Origin: Brevibacterium sp. CBA3109
GTDB lineage: Bacteria; Actinomycetota; Actinomycetes; Actinomycetales; Brevibacteriaceae
Reading direction: 5' to 3'
Length of the DNA stretch: 64,000 nt
NCBI RefSeq assembly: GCF_040256645.1
Contig: NZ_CP158281.1
Coordinates: forward strand, 2,666,001 to 2,730,000
Shown: in pieces, positions 44,863-53,366 of the stretch
How the letters are laid out: the number at the start of each line of letters is the position of its first letter
How positions within the stretch are numbered: the stretch's first letter is position 1
Translations under genes and position numbers: made by a program
Notes under the pieces: model-generated
The model's database searches: none
The model's input: the letters and a program-made list of their open reading frames with translations, nothing else
What the model was told of the DNA's origin: nothing

Positions 44863-44868
44863 TATCCT
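44863..44868 (+). promoter_or_regulatory. -10 element (TATCCT) before the 44875 GTG
   Basis: TATCCT is followed after 6 bases by the GTG at 44875, again a leaderless arrangement without Shine-Dalgarno. Confidence 0.4.
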
Positions 44869-44874
44869 GGTCGC

Positions 44875-45402
44875 GTGCGACTTTACGACGAGAACACGAA
44901 GCTGGAACTACAAATCGCTGGCTACCAGTGGCCGAATCAAGAGACTGCAGACCAACCGGCAGACGCCGCCTCCTGGGATTCCAATTGGTTAGTTATTGAA
45001 GGGGCAGTGCAAGCGAGCGATGGCAGGCGATGGTCTTTCCAGGACCCGTCCCTGACCACCTGGGAGGTCGGCAGACTGTCAGATTGGCTACAGCAGATCG
45101 CCGAGGTAGCCACCACGGCGACTGCTCCCGTCGAGGAGGCTTCAGCAGCTGAAAGTCCTGACGTCGATGAACGTGCACCCAAATGGCTGACGTTTACTGA
45201 GCCGAACCTGAGCTTCGCGGTCGGCAAGCAGTCAGAGTCACAAGTAGAGCTGTTGATTGGGCTGAGTCATGAGGCCGCGGCACCTTCCATCGACCCGGAG
45301 TCGCCCAAGCGCACTCAGGTCGCAATTGTGACTAGCAGGCAACAGATTCAAGACGCAGCGGTCTCCCTGCGGAATCAGCTGGCTGCCTACCCCGCCCGCT
45401 GA
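44875..45402 (+). CDS. Hypothetical protein, possibly WapI-type immunity protein
   Basis: 175 residues from the GTG at 44875. Opening 'RLYDENTKLELQIAGYQWPN', then 'SNWLVIEGAVQASDGRRWSF' and 'EPNLSFAV' recall WapI-family and related immunity proteins of polymorphic toxin systems, with alternating beta strands and a central Glu/Ala-rich segment. No signal peptide or TM is present. No partner toxin is in the window, so it could be an orphan immunity gene. Assignment is from remembered pattern and is weak. Confidence 0.5.
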   Translation: MRLYDENTKLELQIAGYQWPNQETADQPADAASWDSNWLVIEGAVQASDGRRWSFQDPSLTTWEVGRLSDWLQQIAEVATTATAPVEEASAAESPDVDERAPKWLTFTEPNLSFAVGKQSESQVELLIGLSHEAAAPSIDPESPKRTQVAIVTSRQQIQDAAVSLRNQLAAYPAR

Positions 45403-45502
45403 AGTATTCGCGAACGGTTGGGTTCAAGTCGTCTTCCTTTTGTGGCGAGTGGAACTGATGCACAGGTAACTGCCACGACGGCGCTCCGGCCAGCACCACA
45501 AC

Positions 45503-45631
45503 CTATCGCGGCGTGATTCCCTTCTCACCTTCGTCAAGTTCCTTCAGCCGCTTGAGTTTTGCCCAAGGGAAGAAGGCTATCCACGCGATGGACGCGATCG
45601 AGGCGCCCATGATCATCGATGTAACGTCCAT
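45503..45631 (-). CDS. Small single-TM protein, hypothetical
   Basis: 42 residues from the ATG at 45631: 'VTSMIMGASIASIAWIAFFPWA' forms one hydrophobic helix, followed by a charged 'KLKRLKELDEGEKG' tail. The pattern of a clean helix plus amphipathic tail favours a real small membrane protein, but there is no strong ribosome binding site and no known relative. The open frame continues upstream to 45694. Confidence 0.35.
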   Translation of the reverse strand: MDVTSMIMGASIASIAWIAFFPWAKLKRLKELDEGEKGITPR

Positions 45632-45997
45632 ATCGTCGACTCTACGTGGGGTGTTGCCCCGGCGCATCCACCTCACGACGGAGCCTGTCCCCATGCACGA
45701 GCGACTTGCCGAAAGACTTAAGACCTATATGCGTCTTGCCTCCCATGCCTTGCAAGACAGCGCGTGGGCGAGGGCATTAATTCAGAGGATGGTGAATATC
45801 AGACCATAACGAAGCTTTGTGAGTCGGCCGAGTTGTCCGAATCTTCGGAACCATCTGTCGCGCTTACCGAGACATTCTCAGTGTCTTCCCCACGGCGGCC
45901 CCCATTCTGCGGTGCGTTCGGGGAAGCCAGACCGCATATCTGATTGGGCTCACGCCCAACCGGGGACGAGGCACTTACGCGGCACCCGCTGAGAATC
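45632..45997. other. 366-bp gap, no gene recognised
   Basis: Contains only short frames without recognisable features. It closes the accessory pocket before acpS. No integration signature is visible. Confidence 0.5.
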
Positions 45998-46420
45998 TCA
46001 GCCGAAGTGGTCCGCGGCCCATTCCACGTCAGGGCTCAGCGAAGGCCCTTCGCCCTCGACGATGACGAAGGTCATCGTGAGGTCAGCATCATGGGTGATC
46101 GAGAGGTGGATGTTCGTTGCGCCGATGCGGTGGAAGTGCTCGAGCACCAGCCCCCGCAGACGGAACGAGGGAGCACCGGACCTGGCGGGCACCACCTCGG
46201 CGGACTGCCAGGGCAGCCATCCGGGGAAGCCGATCGCCTTCTTCAGCGCCTCCTTGGCGGAGAACCTCGCCGCCAAGGAAGCATCGGTCCGGCGTTTGCC
46301 GTTGCGTTTGAGCTGCTCGGCCGGAGTCAGCAGACGATCGAGGAGTTCGGGCACGCGTTCGATGTGTTCGGCGAACCGAGGCACATCGGCGATGTCGGTT
46401 CCGATTCCCAGAATCGCCAT
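45998..46420 (-). CDS. acpS: Holo-[acyl-carrier-protein] synthase
   Basis: Attaches phosphopantetheine from CoA to ACP. 140 residues with both family signatures: 'ILGIGTDIADVPRFAEHI' (Mg-binding Asp) at the N-terminus and 'LAARFSAKEALKKAIGFPG' (Glu/Lys) near residue 50. A slightly long C-terminal region ends in 'SLSPDVEWAADHFG'. It starts 10 bp behind glmS. Confidence 0.95.
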   Translation of the reverse strand: MAILGIGTDIADVPRFAEHIERVPELLDRLLTPAEQLKRNGKRRTDASLAARFSAKEALKKAIGFPGWLPWQSAEVVPARSGAPSFRLRGLVLEHFHRIGATNIHLSITHDADLTMTFVIVEGEGPSLSPDVEWAADHFG

Positions 46421-46430
46421 GTCGCTGTCC

Positions 46431-48305
46431 TTATTCCACTGTCACGGACTTGGCGAGGTTGCGCGGCTGATCCACGTCGAGGCCCTTCGCCGTGGCCAGT
46501 TCCATGGCGAAGATCTGCAGCGGAACCGTGGTCAGCAGCGGTGCCATGAGCGTCGTCGTCTGGGGAACGTAGATGACCTCGGACGCGAACTCCTGAACTT
46601 CCTCGTCGCCCTCTTCGGCGATGACCACGGTATTCGCCCCGCGGGCCCGGACTTCCTGGATGTTCGAGATGACCTTGGCGTGCAGGGAGTCGCGGCCGCG
46701 CTTGGACGGCACGACGATGATGACGAGCTGACCGTCGTCGATGAGTGCGATCGGTCCGTGCTTGAGCTCACCGGCGGCGAAACCCTCGGCGTGGATGTAG
46801 GCGAGCTCCTTGAGTTTGAGCGCACCCTCCATGGCCACCGGGTAGCCGACGTGGCGACCCAGGAACAGCACGGAGTCGACGTCCTGGTTGCGGCGGGCCA
46901 GTGCCTGGACCTGTTCCTTGTCATTGTCGAGGAGGCTCTGGACCTTCTCCGGGATGGTCTGGAGCTCGTCGAGGATGACTTCGATCTCGTCACGGAACTT
47001 GTTGCCGCGCAGCTGCGCCAGGTAAAGGCCCAACAGATAGCAGGCCACGACCTGTGAGAGGAAGGCCTTGGTCGAGGCGACGGCGATCTCCGGGCCTGCG
47101 TGCGTGTACAGTGCGGCGTCGGATTCGCGGGGAATGGTCGATCCGAAGGTGTTGCAGATCGCGATGACCTTCGCGCCCTGCTGACGAGCGTGGCGCACAG
47201 CCATGGTCGTGTCCATGGTCTCGCCTGACTGGGAGATCGCGACGACGAGGGTCTTCTCGTTGACCACGGGATCGCGGTAGCGGAATTCGTGGGCGAGTTC
47301 GACCTCGACGGGCACGCGGCACCAATGTTCGATCGCATACTTGGCGACCTGGCCGGCGTAGGCTGCGGTGCCGCAGGCGATGACGATGATCTTGTCGATG
47401 GTCTTGAGCACGGTCTCGTCGATGTGCATCTCGTCGAGGGTGAGTTTGCCGTCGATGTCGAGGCGTCCCAGCAGTGTGTCCGCGATGGCCTGTGGTTGGT
47501 CGTGGATCTCCTTGTCCATGAACGAAGGGAATCCGCCCTTCTCAGCAGCGGCGGCGTCCCAGTCGACCTTATACTCAACGCCTTCGACCTCGTTGCCGTC
47601 GGTGTCCGTGATGACCACGGTCTCCGGGGTGATGGTCACGACCTGGTCCTGACCGATCTCCACAGCGGTGCGGGTGTAGTCGATGAAGGCGGCGACGTCG
47701 GAGCCGAGGAAGTTCTCTCCTTCGCCCAGTCCGATGACCAGGGGCGAGTTGCGACGTGCGGCGACGACCTGACCGGGAGCATCGGCGTGGACGGCCAGCA
47801 GGGTGAAGGCACCTTCGAGCTGTGTGGCGGTCACGCGCATGGCCTTCGTCAGGTCACCGGTGTCCTGGTAATTCTTGGCCAGCTGGGCGGCCGCAACCTC
47901 GGTGTCGGTCTCGGACTCGAATTCGACACCCTCGGCGACGAGGTTCTTCTTCAGCTGGGCGAAGTTCTCGATGATGCCGTTGTGGATCAGCGCCAGTTTT
48001 CCGCCGTCGGCCACATGCGGGTGGGCGTTGAGGTCGGTCGGTCCACCGTGGGTGGCCCACCTGGTGTGTCCGATGCCCGTCTGCGCCTTCGGGAGCGGGT
48101 TGACCTCGAGCTCATCGGTCAGCGCCGAGAGCTTGCCGGCCTTCTTCGCGGTCTCCAGAACACCAGCAGGAGTGACTAGGGCGACTCCCGCAGAGTCATA
48201 GCCCCGGTATTCGAGCCGTTTCAGGCCGCTGAGCACTACATCGAGCGCTGAGTGATCAGCATTGTCCACGTCTGCTTTGGATACATAACCAACGATTCCA
48301 CACAT
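46431..48305 (-). CDS. glmS: Glutamine-fructose-6-phosphate aminotransferase
   Basis: Makes glucosamine-6-phosphate for peptidoglycan and other amino sugars. 624 residues from the ATG at 48305, so that Cys2 of 'MCGIVGYV' becomes the N-terminal nucleophile; an upstream start would bury it. Glutaminase motifs are '[11 protein letters not shown]' and '[19 protein letters not shown]'. Two SIS domains follow ('[14 protein letters not shown]', '[16 protein letters not shown]') and the C-terminus '[15 protein letters not shown]' is canonical. It is coexpressed with acpS and forms a set with glmM 5 kb to the right. No glmS ribozyme is visible upstream. Confidence 0.98.
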   Translation of the reverse strand: MCGIVGYVSKADVDNADHSALDVVLSGLKRLEYRGYDSAGVALVTPAGVLETAKKAGKLSALTDELEVNPLPKAQTGIGHTRWATHGGPTDLNAHPHVADGGKLALIHNGIIENFAQLKKNLVAEGVEFESETDTEVAAAQLAKNYQDTGDLTKAMRVTATQLEGAFTLLAVHADAPGQVVAARRNSPLVIGLGEGENFLGSDVAAFIDYTRTAVEIGQDQVVTITPETVVITDTDGNEVEGVEYKVDWDAAAAEKGGFPSFMDKEIHDQPQAIADTLLGRLDIDGKLTLDEMHIDETVLKTIDKIIVIACGTAAYAGQVAKYAIEHWCRVPVEVELAHEFRYRDPVVNEKTLVVAISQSGETMDTTMAVRHARQQGAKVIAICNTFGSTIPRESDAALYTHAGPEIAVASTKAFLSQVVACYLLGLYLAQLRGNKFRDEIEVILDELQTIPEKVQSLLDNDKEQVQALARRNQDVDSVLFLGRHVGYPVAMEGALKLKELAYIHAEGFAAGELKHGPIALIDDGQLVIIVVPSKRGRDSLHAKVISNIQEVRARGANTVVIAEEGDEEVQEFASEVIYVPQTTTLMAPLLTTVPLQIFAMELATAKGLDVDQPRNLAKSVTVE

Positions 48306-48403
48306 GAGTGGAATTTTACGCAATCAAGTCAAATATCGTTGCATCGACCACCTCGGCGATCTTTCATTATCACCTCGGCGATCCGAGCAGGCATGACGCA
48401 TGA

Positions 48404-48409
48404 CACAAT
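48404..48409 (+). promoter_or_regulatory. -10-like element before coaA
   Basis: CACAAT lies 7 bases before the coaA ATG at 48417, the same spacing as other leaderless starts in the window. The hexamer is a weak -10 match. Confidence 0.3.
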
Positions 48410-48416
48410 TGCTCCC

Positions 48417-49454
48417 ATGTCTCACGTCGATCCCATCCTTGACCGCGCGCGGCGCCTGGCCGGCCTCAACATCGGACGCAAGCCCGAGGCCGAACCGACA
48501 TCACCGTTCTGGGAGTTCGACCGTGACGTCTGGGGCACTCTGGCGCAGGCCACGCCCCTGCCGCTGAAGCAGCGCGACATCGAACGTCTGCGCGGTCTGG
48601 GCGACCGGATCAACCTCGACGAGGTGGCTCAGGTTTACCTGCCTCTGTCCCGCCTGCTCAACCTCTATGTCTCTGCCCGCCGCAGCACGCATGAGATGAC
48701 TCGTGAGTTCTTCTCCCCTCTGCACGAACTGGGTCTTGAACCGCAGGAGGCCAAGCGCACGCCCTTCGTCATCGGTGTGGCCGGCTCCGTCGCCGTCGGC
48801 AAGTCCACCACCGCGCGTGTTCTGCGCGAACTCTTAGCCAGATGGCCCGACACCCCCCGCGTCGAGCTCATCACCACCGATGGCTTCCTCTACTCCAACG
48901 CCGAGCTCCAGCGCAGACGCCTGGTCGGGCGCAAGGGATTTCCTGAGTCCTACGACCGGCGCAAACTGCTGCGGTTCATCTCCGCTGTGAAGTCCGGCTC
49001 CCCCGAGGTCCGTGCCCCCGTGTACTCGCATCACACCTACGACATCGTCCCCGGCGCCGAGGTGGTCGTCCGCTCCCCCGATGTCCTCATCGTCGAAGGC
49101 CTCAACGTCCTCCAGCCTGCCCGGCCCCGCAGCGACGGAACCCTGGGCCTGTCGATCAGCGACTACTTCGATTTCTCCGTCTACGTCGATGCCCGTTCCC
49201 GGGACATCCGACAGTGGTATATCTCCCGGTTCCTCAAGCTCAAGCACGGTGCCTTCCAGGACACGGACTCCTACTTCCACCGTTATTCGAAGCTCGACGA
49301 CGACGAGGCGATCACCCTGGCCACGGAGATCTGGGATTCGATCAACTTCCCCAACCTGCGCAAAAACGTCCAGCCCAGCCGCGGCCGTGCCGACCTCGTG
49401 CTGCACAAGTCGGACGACCACACGATCCGCAAGGTCCAGCTGCGCAAGCTCTGA
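48417..49454 (+). CDS. coaA: Type I pantothenate kinase
   Basis: First step of CoA synthesis. 345 residues from the ATG at 48417; the frame runs upstream to 48252 across the glmS start. Walker A '[18 protein letters not shown]' is near residue 122, with '[14 protein letters not shown]' near 152, '[14 protein letters not shown]' and '[11 protein letters not shown]' further on. It is divergent from glmS with 111 bp between starts. Product feeds the CoA used by neighbouring AcpS. Confidence 0.97.
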   Translation: MSHVDPILDRARRLAGLNIGRKPEAEPTSPFWEFDRDVWGTLAQATPLPLKQRDIERLRGLGDRINLDEVAQVYLPLSRLLNLYVSARRSTHEMTREFFSPLHELGLEPQEAKRTPFVIGVAGSVAVGKSTTARVLRELLARWPDTPRVELITTDGFLYSNAELQRRRLVGRKGFPESYDRRKLLRFISAVKSGSPEVRAPVYSHHTYDIVPGAEVVVRSPDVLIVEGLNVLQPARPRSDGTLGLSISDYFDFSVYVDARSRDIRQWYISRFLKLKHGAFQDTDSYFHRYSKLDDDEAITLATEIWDSINFPNLRKNVQPSRGRADLVLHKSDDHTIRKVQLRKL

Positions 49455-49582
49455 CCTCAGGCGCTTGACCGTGTGCGCTCGGGCGCGGCGGTTCCTGGTC
49501 CCAGGCGTGGCCGGGCCGTGAGGTCTCTCACGTGGGGCGTGGATCTGCACCGATGATGAAATAGATTCCGACCTGCGATAGT

Positions 49583-49595
49583 TGCACTGAGTGCA
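49583..49595. promoter_or_regulatory. Small palindrome TGCACTGAGTGCA upstream of the ABC exporter
   Basis: A 13-base palindrome just after GATAGT, which could be a -10. Placement fits an operator around the start of transcription of the ABC exporter 116 bp downstream. No regulator gene is adjacent. Confidence 0.35.
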
Positions 49596-49710
49596 CGGTT
49601 TGAATCCTGCGCGAACCATGCGTGGTGGGCTCGAACCCAAGGACAGCTGTGTCCGCTTGCGTCCGTTCGCCCCAGACGCAGGCGGAACGCCACAAAGAAA
49701 TGAGGCCGAT

Positions 49711-51573
49711 ATGAGTCTGCAGTCAGCACACAGGGTGATGTACAGCTCCGTGTCGAGCAAGAAGACCCCGAAGACCTCGATCAAACCGGGCACCTACCGC
49801 CGCATCGCCTCGTTCGCGACCAGGCACAAGAAGAAGCTCATCGTCTTCCTCACACTCTCCGTCGGCACAGCCGTCATCGGTGTCCTCAACCCGGTTCTCG
49901 CCGGCAAGGTCGTCAACGCGATCACCGGAGGCGGGCCCGTCGAGACCGTCGTCTGGCTGGCCGTGGCGATCGGAGGTCTGGCGATCGCGGACGCCGCGAT
50001 CTCGATCTTCAACAGGTACCTCTCCTCGCAGATCGGCGAGGGGCTCATCTTCGATCTGCGCTCCGCGGTCTACGACCATGTGCAGAGAATGCCGATCGCT
50101 TTCTTCAATCGCACCCGCACGGGCGCTCTGGTCTCCCGCCTGAACACCGATGTCATCGGGGCCCAGCGTGCGTTCTCGAACACGCTGTCAGGCATCGTGT
50201 CGAACTTCGTCTCCCTGGTGCTGACCGTCGCCGTGATGGTGACCATCTCCTGGCAGGTCACGGTGCTCTCGATCCTGCTGCTGCCGCTGTTCATCATCCC
50301 CACCAGGCTGCTCAGTGGAAAGCTCGCCTCTCTGCAGTTCCAGGCCGCGGAGAACAGTGCCGACATGTCGACGCGGATGACGGAGAGGTTCTCCGCAGGA
50401 GGCGCGACGCTGGTCAAGCTCTTCGGCAACCCGAAGACCGAGTCCGAGGAGTTCTCCGACCGTGCCGGCCAGGTCAGGGACATCGGCATCAAGGTGGCCA
50501 TGCTGCAGTCGACGTTCGTGTCCTCACTGACGCTGGTCTCGGCCCTGGCACTGGCCCTTGTCTACGGCATCGGCGGCGCCCAGGCCGTCCTCGGCCACCT
50601 CAACGCCGGCCAGGTCGTCACACTCGCACTCCTGTTGACCAGGCTCTACACTCCCCTGACCATGCTCGCCAATGCGCGTCTAGACATCATGAGCGCCGTC
50701 GTCAGCTTCCAGCGCGTCTTCGAGATCCTCGACCTTGTGCCCCTGATCAAGGAACCTGCGACACCGAAGGCCCTGCCGAAGGGCGGGCTGGACGTGACAT
50801 TCTCGAACGTCGACTTCGCCTATCCCAGTGCGGATCAGGTCAGCCTCGCCAGCCTCGAGGACGTCTCCGTGCTCGACACCCGTGGCGGGGAGGAGGTCCT
50901 GCACTCACTCGACTTCACAATCCCCGCCGGCCAGACCGTCGCTCTGGTCGGCTCCTCCGGCGCGGGCAAGTCCACGATCGCCTCGCTCCTGCCCCGCCTC
51001 TACGACGTGACCTCAGGGTCGATCACCATCGGTGGCGTGGACGTGCGCGAGCTGTCCTACGAGTCTCTGCGCAAGTCGGTCGGAGTGGTGACTCAGGACG
51101 GTCATGTCTTCCACGAGTCGATCCGCTCCAACCTGACCCTGGTCAAACCCGAAGCCACCGATGCGCAGCTGCACCAGGCCATCGATCGGGCCCAGCTCCA
51201 CAACGTCATCGCGGCCCTGCCCGACGGTTTGGACACGGTCATCGGTGAACGCGGCTATCGGCTCTCCGGTGGTGAACGCCAGCGGCTGACCATCGCGCGA
51301 ATGCTCCTGGCCGCTCCTGAGGTCGTCGTCCTCGATGAGGCGACTTCGGCCCTGGATTCGACGAACGAGGCAGCCGTACAACAGGCGCTGGCCCAGGCGA
51401 TGAGTGGACGCACCGCGATGGTCATCGCCCACCGGCTCTCCACGATCCGGCAGGCCGATACGATCCTCGTCGTCGAGGCCGGCCGCATTGTCGAGTCGGG
51501 TTCGCACGACGAGCTGCTGGCTCACAGCGGACGCTACGCGGAACTCTACGAAACACAGTTCGCCTCGAGCTGA
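49711..51573 (+). CDS. ABC exporter, fused membrane and ATPase domains
   Basis: 620 residues from the ATG at 49711 with GAGG upstream (the frame opens at 49591). A hydrophilic N-terminal stretch is followed by a six-helix exporter TMD (about 45-340). The NBD has Walker A 'GSSGAGKSTIASL' near 414, 'TQDGHVFHESI', signature 'RLSGGERQRLTIARML' and Walker B 'VVVLDEATSALDS'. This is the MsbA/LmrA-type homodimer architecture. Substrate cannot be predicted. Its TGA begins a tandem repeat array. Confidence 0.93.
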   Translation: MSLQSAHRVMYSSVSSKKTPKTSIKPGTYRRIASFATRHKKKLIVFLTLSVGTAVIGVLNPVLAGKVVNAITGGGPVETVVWLAVAIGGLAIADAAISIFNRYLSSQIGEGLIFDLRSAVYDHVQRMPIAFFNRTRTGALVSRLNTDVIGAQRAFSNTLSGIVSNFVSLVLTVAVMVTISWQVTVLSILLLPLFIIPTRLLSGKLASLQFQAAENSADMSTRMTERFSAGGATLVKLFGNPKTESEEFSDRAGQVRDIGIKVAMLQSTFVSSLTLVSALALALVYGIGGAQAVLGHLNAGQVVTLALLLTRLYTPLTMLANARLDIMSAVVSFQRVFEILDLVPLIKEPATPKALPKGGLDVTFSNVDFAYPSADQVSLASLEDVSVLDTRGGEEVLHSLDFTIPAGQTVALVGSSGAGKSTIASLLPRLYDVTSGSITIGGVDVRELSYESLRKSVGVVTQDGHVFHESIRSNLTLVKPEATDAQLHQAIDRAQLHNVIAALPDGLDTVIGERGYRLSGGERQRLTIARMLLAAPEVVVLDEATSALDSTNEAAVQQALAQAMSGRTAMVIAHRLSTIRQADTILVVEAGRIVESGSHDELLAHSGRYAELYETQFASS

Positions 51574-51712
51574 GGGGCAGACGCCGCGAATTGAGGGGCA
51601 GACGCCGCGAATTGAGGTGCAGACGCCGAGAACTGAGGGGCAGCGCTCTATGCGACTGCGGGGCAGACGCCGCGAGCTGAGGGACAGCGCTCCATGCGAC
51701 TGCGGCCTCTGC
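51571..51712. repeat. 21-bp tandem repeat from the ABC exporter stop, plus hairpin-like half copies
   Basis: TGAGGGGCAGACGCCGCGAAT occupies 51571-51591 and 51592-51612, a variant follows at 51613-51633, and the first TGA is the stop codon. Two later segments end in ATGCGACTGCGG, one continuing GCCTCTGCC. The same words form the right half of the terminator hairpin at 53298-53333, about 1.6 kb away. Confidence 0.8.
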
Positions 51713-51962
51713 CACAAACCGCGTCGACGGGTGAGTGACCCGTGCTGAATTCAGATCGCGGCGATAGCCAACTCTGCACCAAGCGGTTCTGTCCGGGTTT
51801 TGGGCCACGCCCTCGGTCAACGGCCTCGATCAACGCCCTCGATCAACGCCAAGCTTGAATATGTCGTCGCCTGCGTCGACATATTCGGACCGACCGTTGA
51901 TCGAGTGTCATCGCGCTGCCGAGAGCTCGCGACCGAAGGCGTTCTTACGGGCCCACAGTGCC
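51713..51962. other. Gap with minor repeats and a hairpin
   Basis: No gene is seen. Three near-copies of CCTCGATCAACGCC lie at about 51812-51850. AATATGTCG (51858-51866) and CGACATATT (51877-51885) form a 9-bp hairpin that may end the leftward AbiEi-like gene. Confidence 0.5.
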
Positions 51963-52946
51963 TCATGGACATCTCTTCGTCCTCTGTTCGACAGCAGCTC
52001 TGATGCGAATGAACAGCTCGGCGGAGAAGATCTGCGACCAAGTCAGACGAAAGACCACGTACCCGAGATTGCGGAGGCGATACTCTCGACGCCTCTCGAG
52101 CTCGAATTCCGACTTCGGCCCTGAACTCTTCAGATAGTACTTTCCTGCACCGTCGAACTCGGCAATGACTCCGGCCTGCTCGTTCGTGAAGTCCGTCCTC
52201 GCGACGAAGTCGCCGCGCTCATCGCGGATCACAACCTGCGGTTCGAATCCGGGTACCGAGTACTCGACGAAGCGCACAGCGGTGATCGACTCTGCGACCG
52301 ATTCTCGGCGCGGGTCGATATTCTCGAGCACCGAGGCGATCCGCGCCTGATGCGTTCTCGGCGGACGGCTGACACAATAGCTTTCGATCTCATTCGCTGA
52401 AACGCGTGATTGGCGAACGGCCGCATCGATCACAGCAACGGCGAATGCCAGTGGGAAGTCACGGGCGACGTCGAACAGTGTACGCAAGACCGAGGTGGTG
52501 CGAATACCGTTGACAATCACCAAATCGTCGTCGCTGATCTCTCTCTTTCGGATCAGGATAGAGGTTCGCCTCACACCGAATTTCGGATGTACCGACTCCA
52601 CACACGGGGCTTCGTTCTGGGCGAAGTACGGAACAGGCAGTCCATGAATGATCAGAGCACTTCGATGCGAGAATACGGCGCCCGGCGGCAGGTCACCGAC
52701 ATATGATCTCACCATGATGCGCAGATCCTCACCGCGCTTGAGCATTCCCTTCGACTCCTGTGGCAGGCTGGTGCTCGCAGCTTCTGCGATCGTCGCCACA
52801 AAATGGTGAGCAGGCTCGGCGCAGGCACGGGCCACAACGTAGATACCGCGGCGAACTCGTCGCAGACAGCATCGTTCGGCAAGAGTGATCTGGTAAACAG
52901 ACAACCCGGCGTTCCTGAGCTCCAAAGCAGATATGCACGCGAACAT
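51963..52946 (-). CDS. AbiEi-like / DUF559-type hypothetical protein
   Basis: 327 residues from the ATG at 52946; the frame continues to 53051 without extra features. The N-terminus 'ISALELRNAGLSVYQITLAERCCLRRVRRGIYVV' is a winged-helix segment as in AbiEi antitoxin domains, followed by 'AVFSHRSALIIHGLPVP'. The C-terminal third, with 'FVARTDFTNEQAGVIAEFDGAGKYY' and 'EYRLRNLGYVVFRLTWSQIF', matches the DUF559/Vsr-like restriction-fold found in many actinobacterial proteins of this architecture. No AbiEii partner is present. Function unproven. Confidence 0.6.
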   Translation of the reverse strand: MFACISALELRNAGLSVYQITLAERCCLRRVRRGIYVVARACAEPAHHFVATIAEAASTSLPQESKGMLKRGEDLRIMVRSYVGDLPPGAVFSHRSALIIHGLPVPYFAQNEAPCVESVHPKFGVRRTSILIRKREISDDDLVIVNGIRTTSVLRTLFDVARDFPLAFAVAVIDAAVRQSRVSANEIESYCVSRPPRTHQARIASVLENIDPRRESVAESITAVRFVEYSVPGFEPQVVIRDERGDFVARTDFTNEQAGVIAEFDGAGKYYLKSSGPKSEFELERRREYRLRNLGYVVFRLTWSQIFSAELFIRIRAAVEQRTKRCP

Positions 52947-53366
52947 GAGGCAAGCATCGTCGAACGGTGATGTCGAGACAACGTTCTGAATTCCGGCTGT
53001 GGATGAACCGTGACTCGAGCGCACAGACCGTGCAAGGTCCCGTCGCACCACCGCTCGCTCACACCATTGATGTCGGAACTATCTCTCAGCAAGGCCCCCG
53101 TCGACGGCCCCCACGCAGAGTGAACCCGACTCCGCCGATCAAACTGGATGCAGAAGCTCGACGCGCTGACGATACATTCGGGACTGTGCATTCGGGACCC
53201 GATCAACGTGGCGTACGGAAAAGTCGTCTCCGGCGACGACAAAATCAGACTAGCCGTGGATCGAGCGAACAGAGCAGCGAACGAAGCTGGGCGACATCAG
53301 AGGCCGCAGCGCACTATGCGACTGCGGCCTCTGCATCGGGTAGGGATGCTTACCGGATCAGGAAGC
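52947..53366. other. 420-bp gap between AbiEi-like gene and glmM 3' end
   Basis: No gene is supported. It holds the glmM-proximal hairpin (53298-53333) on its right side and the presumed promoter of the leftward gene on its left. A possible pair is TTGTCT-17-GATGCT before the 52946 ATG on the minus strand, which is weak. Confidence 0.4.
53298..53333 (-). terminator. Terminator-like hairpin behind glmM
   Basis: CAGAGGCCGCAG (53298-53309) and CTGCGGCCTCTG (53322-53333) are perfect complements, with an inner CGCA/TGCG pair. It lies 34 bases beyond the glmM stop. Its right half recurs downstream of the ABC exporter. Confidence 0.75.

Noticed and set aside
48306-48416. glmS ribozyme
   Set aside because: The space between glmS and coaA is too short and lacks the ribozyme's conserved core; the ribozyme is essentially confined to Firmicutes.
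49595-49670. tRNA-like words (GGTTTGAATCC, GGCTCGAACCC)
   Set aside because: T-arm stems do not pair over five bases and no acceptor, D or anticodon arms can be drawn.
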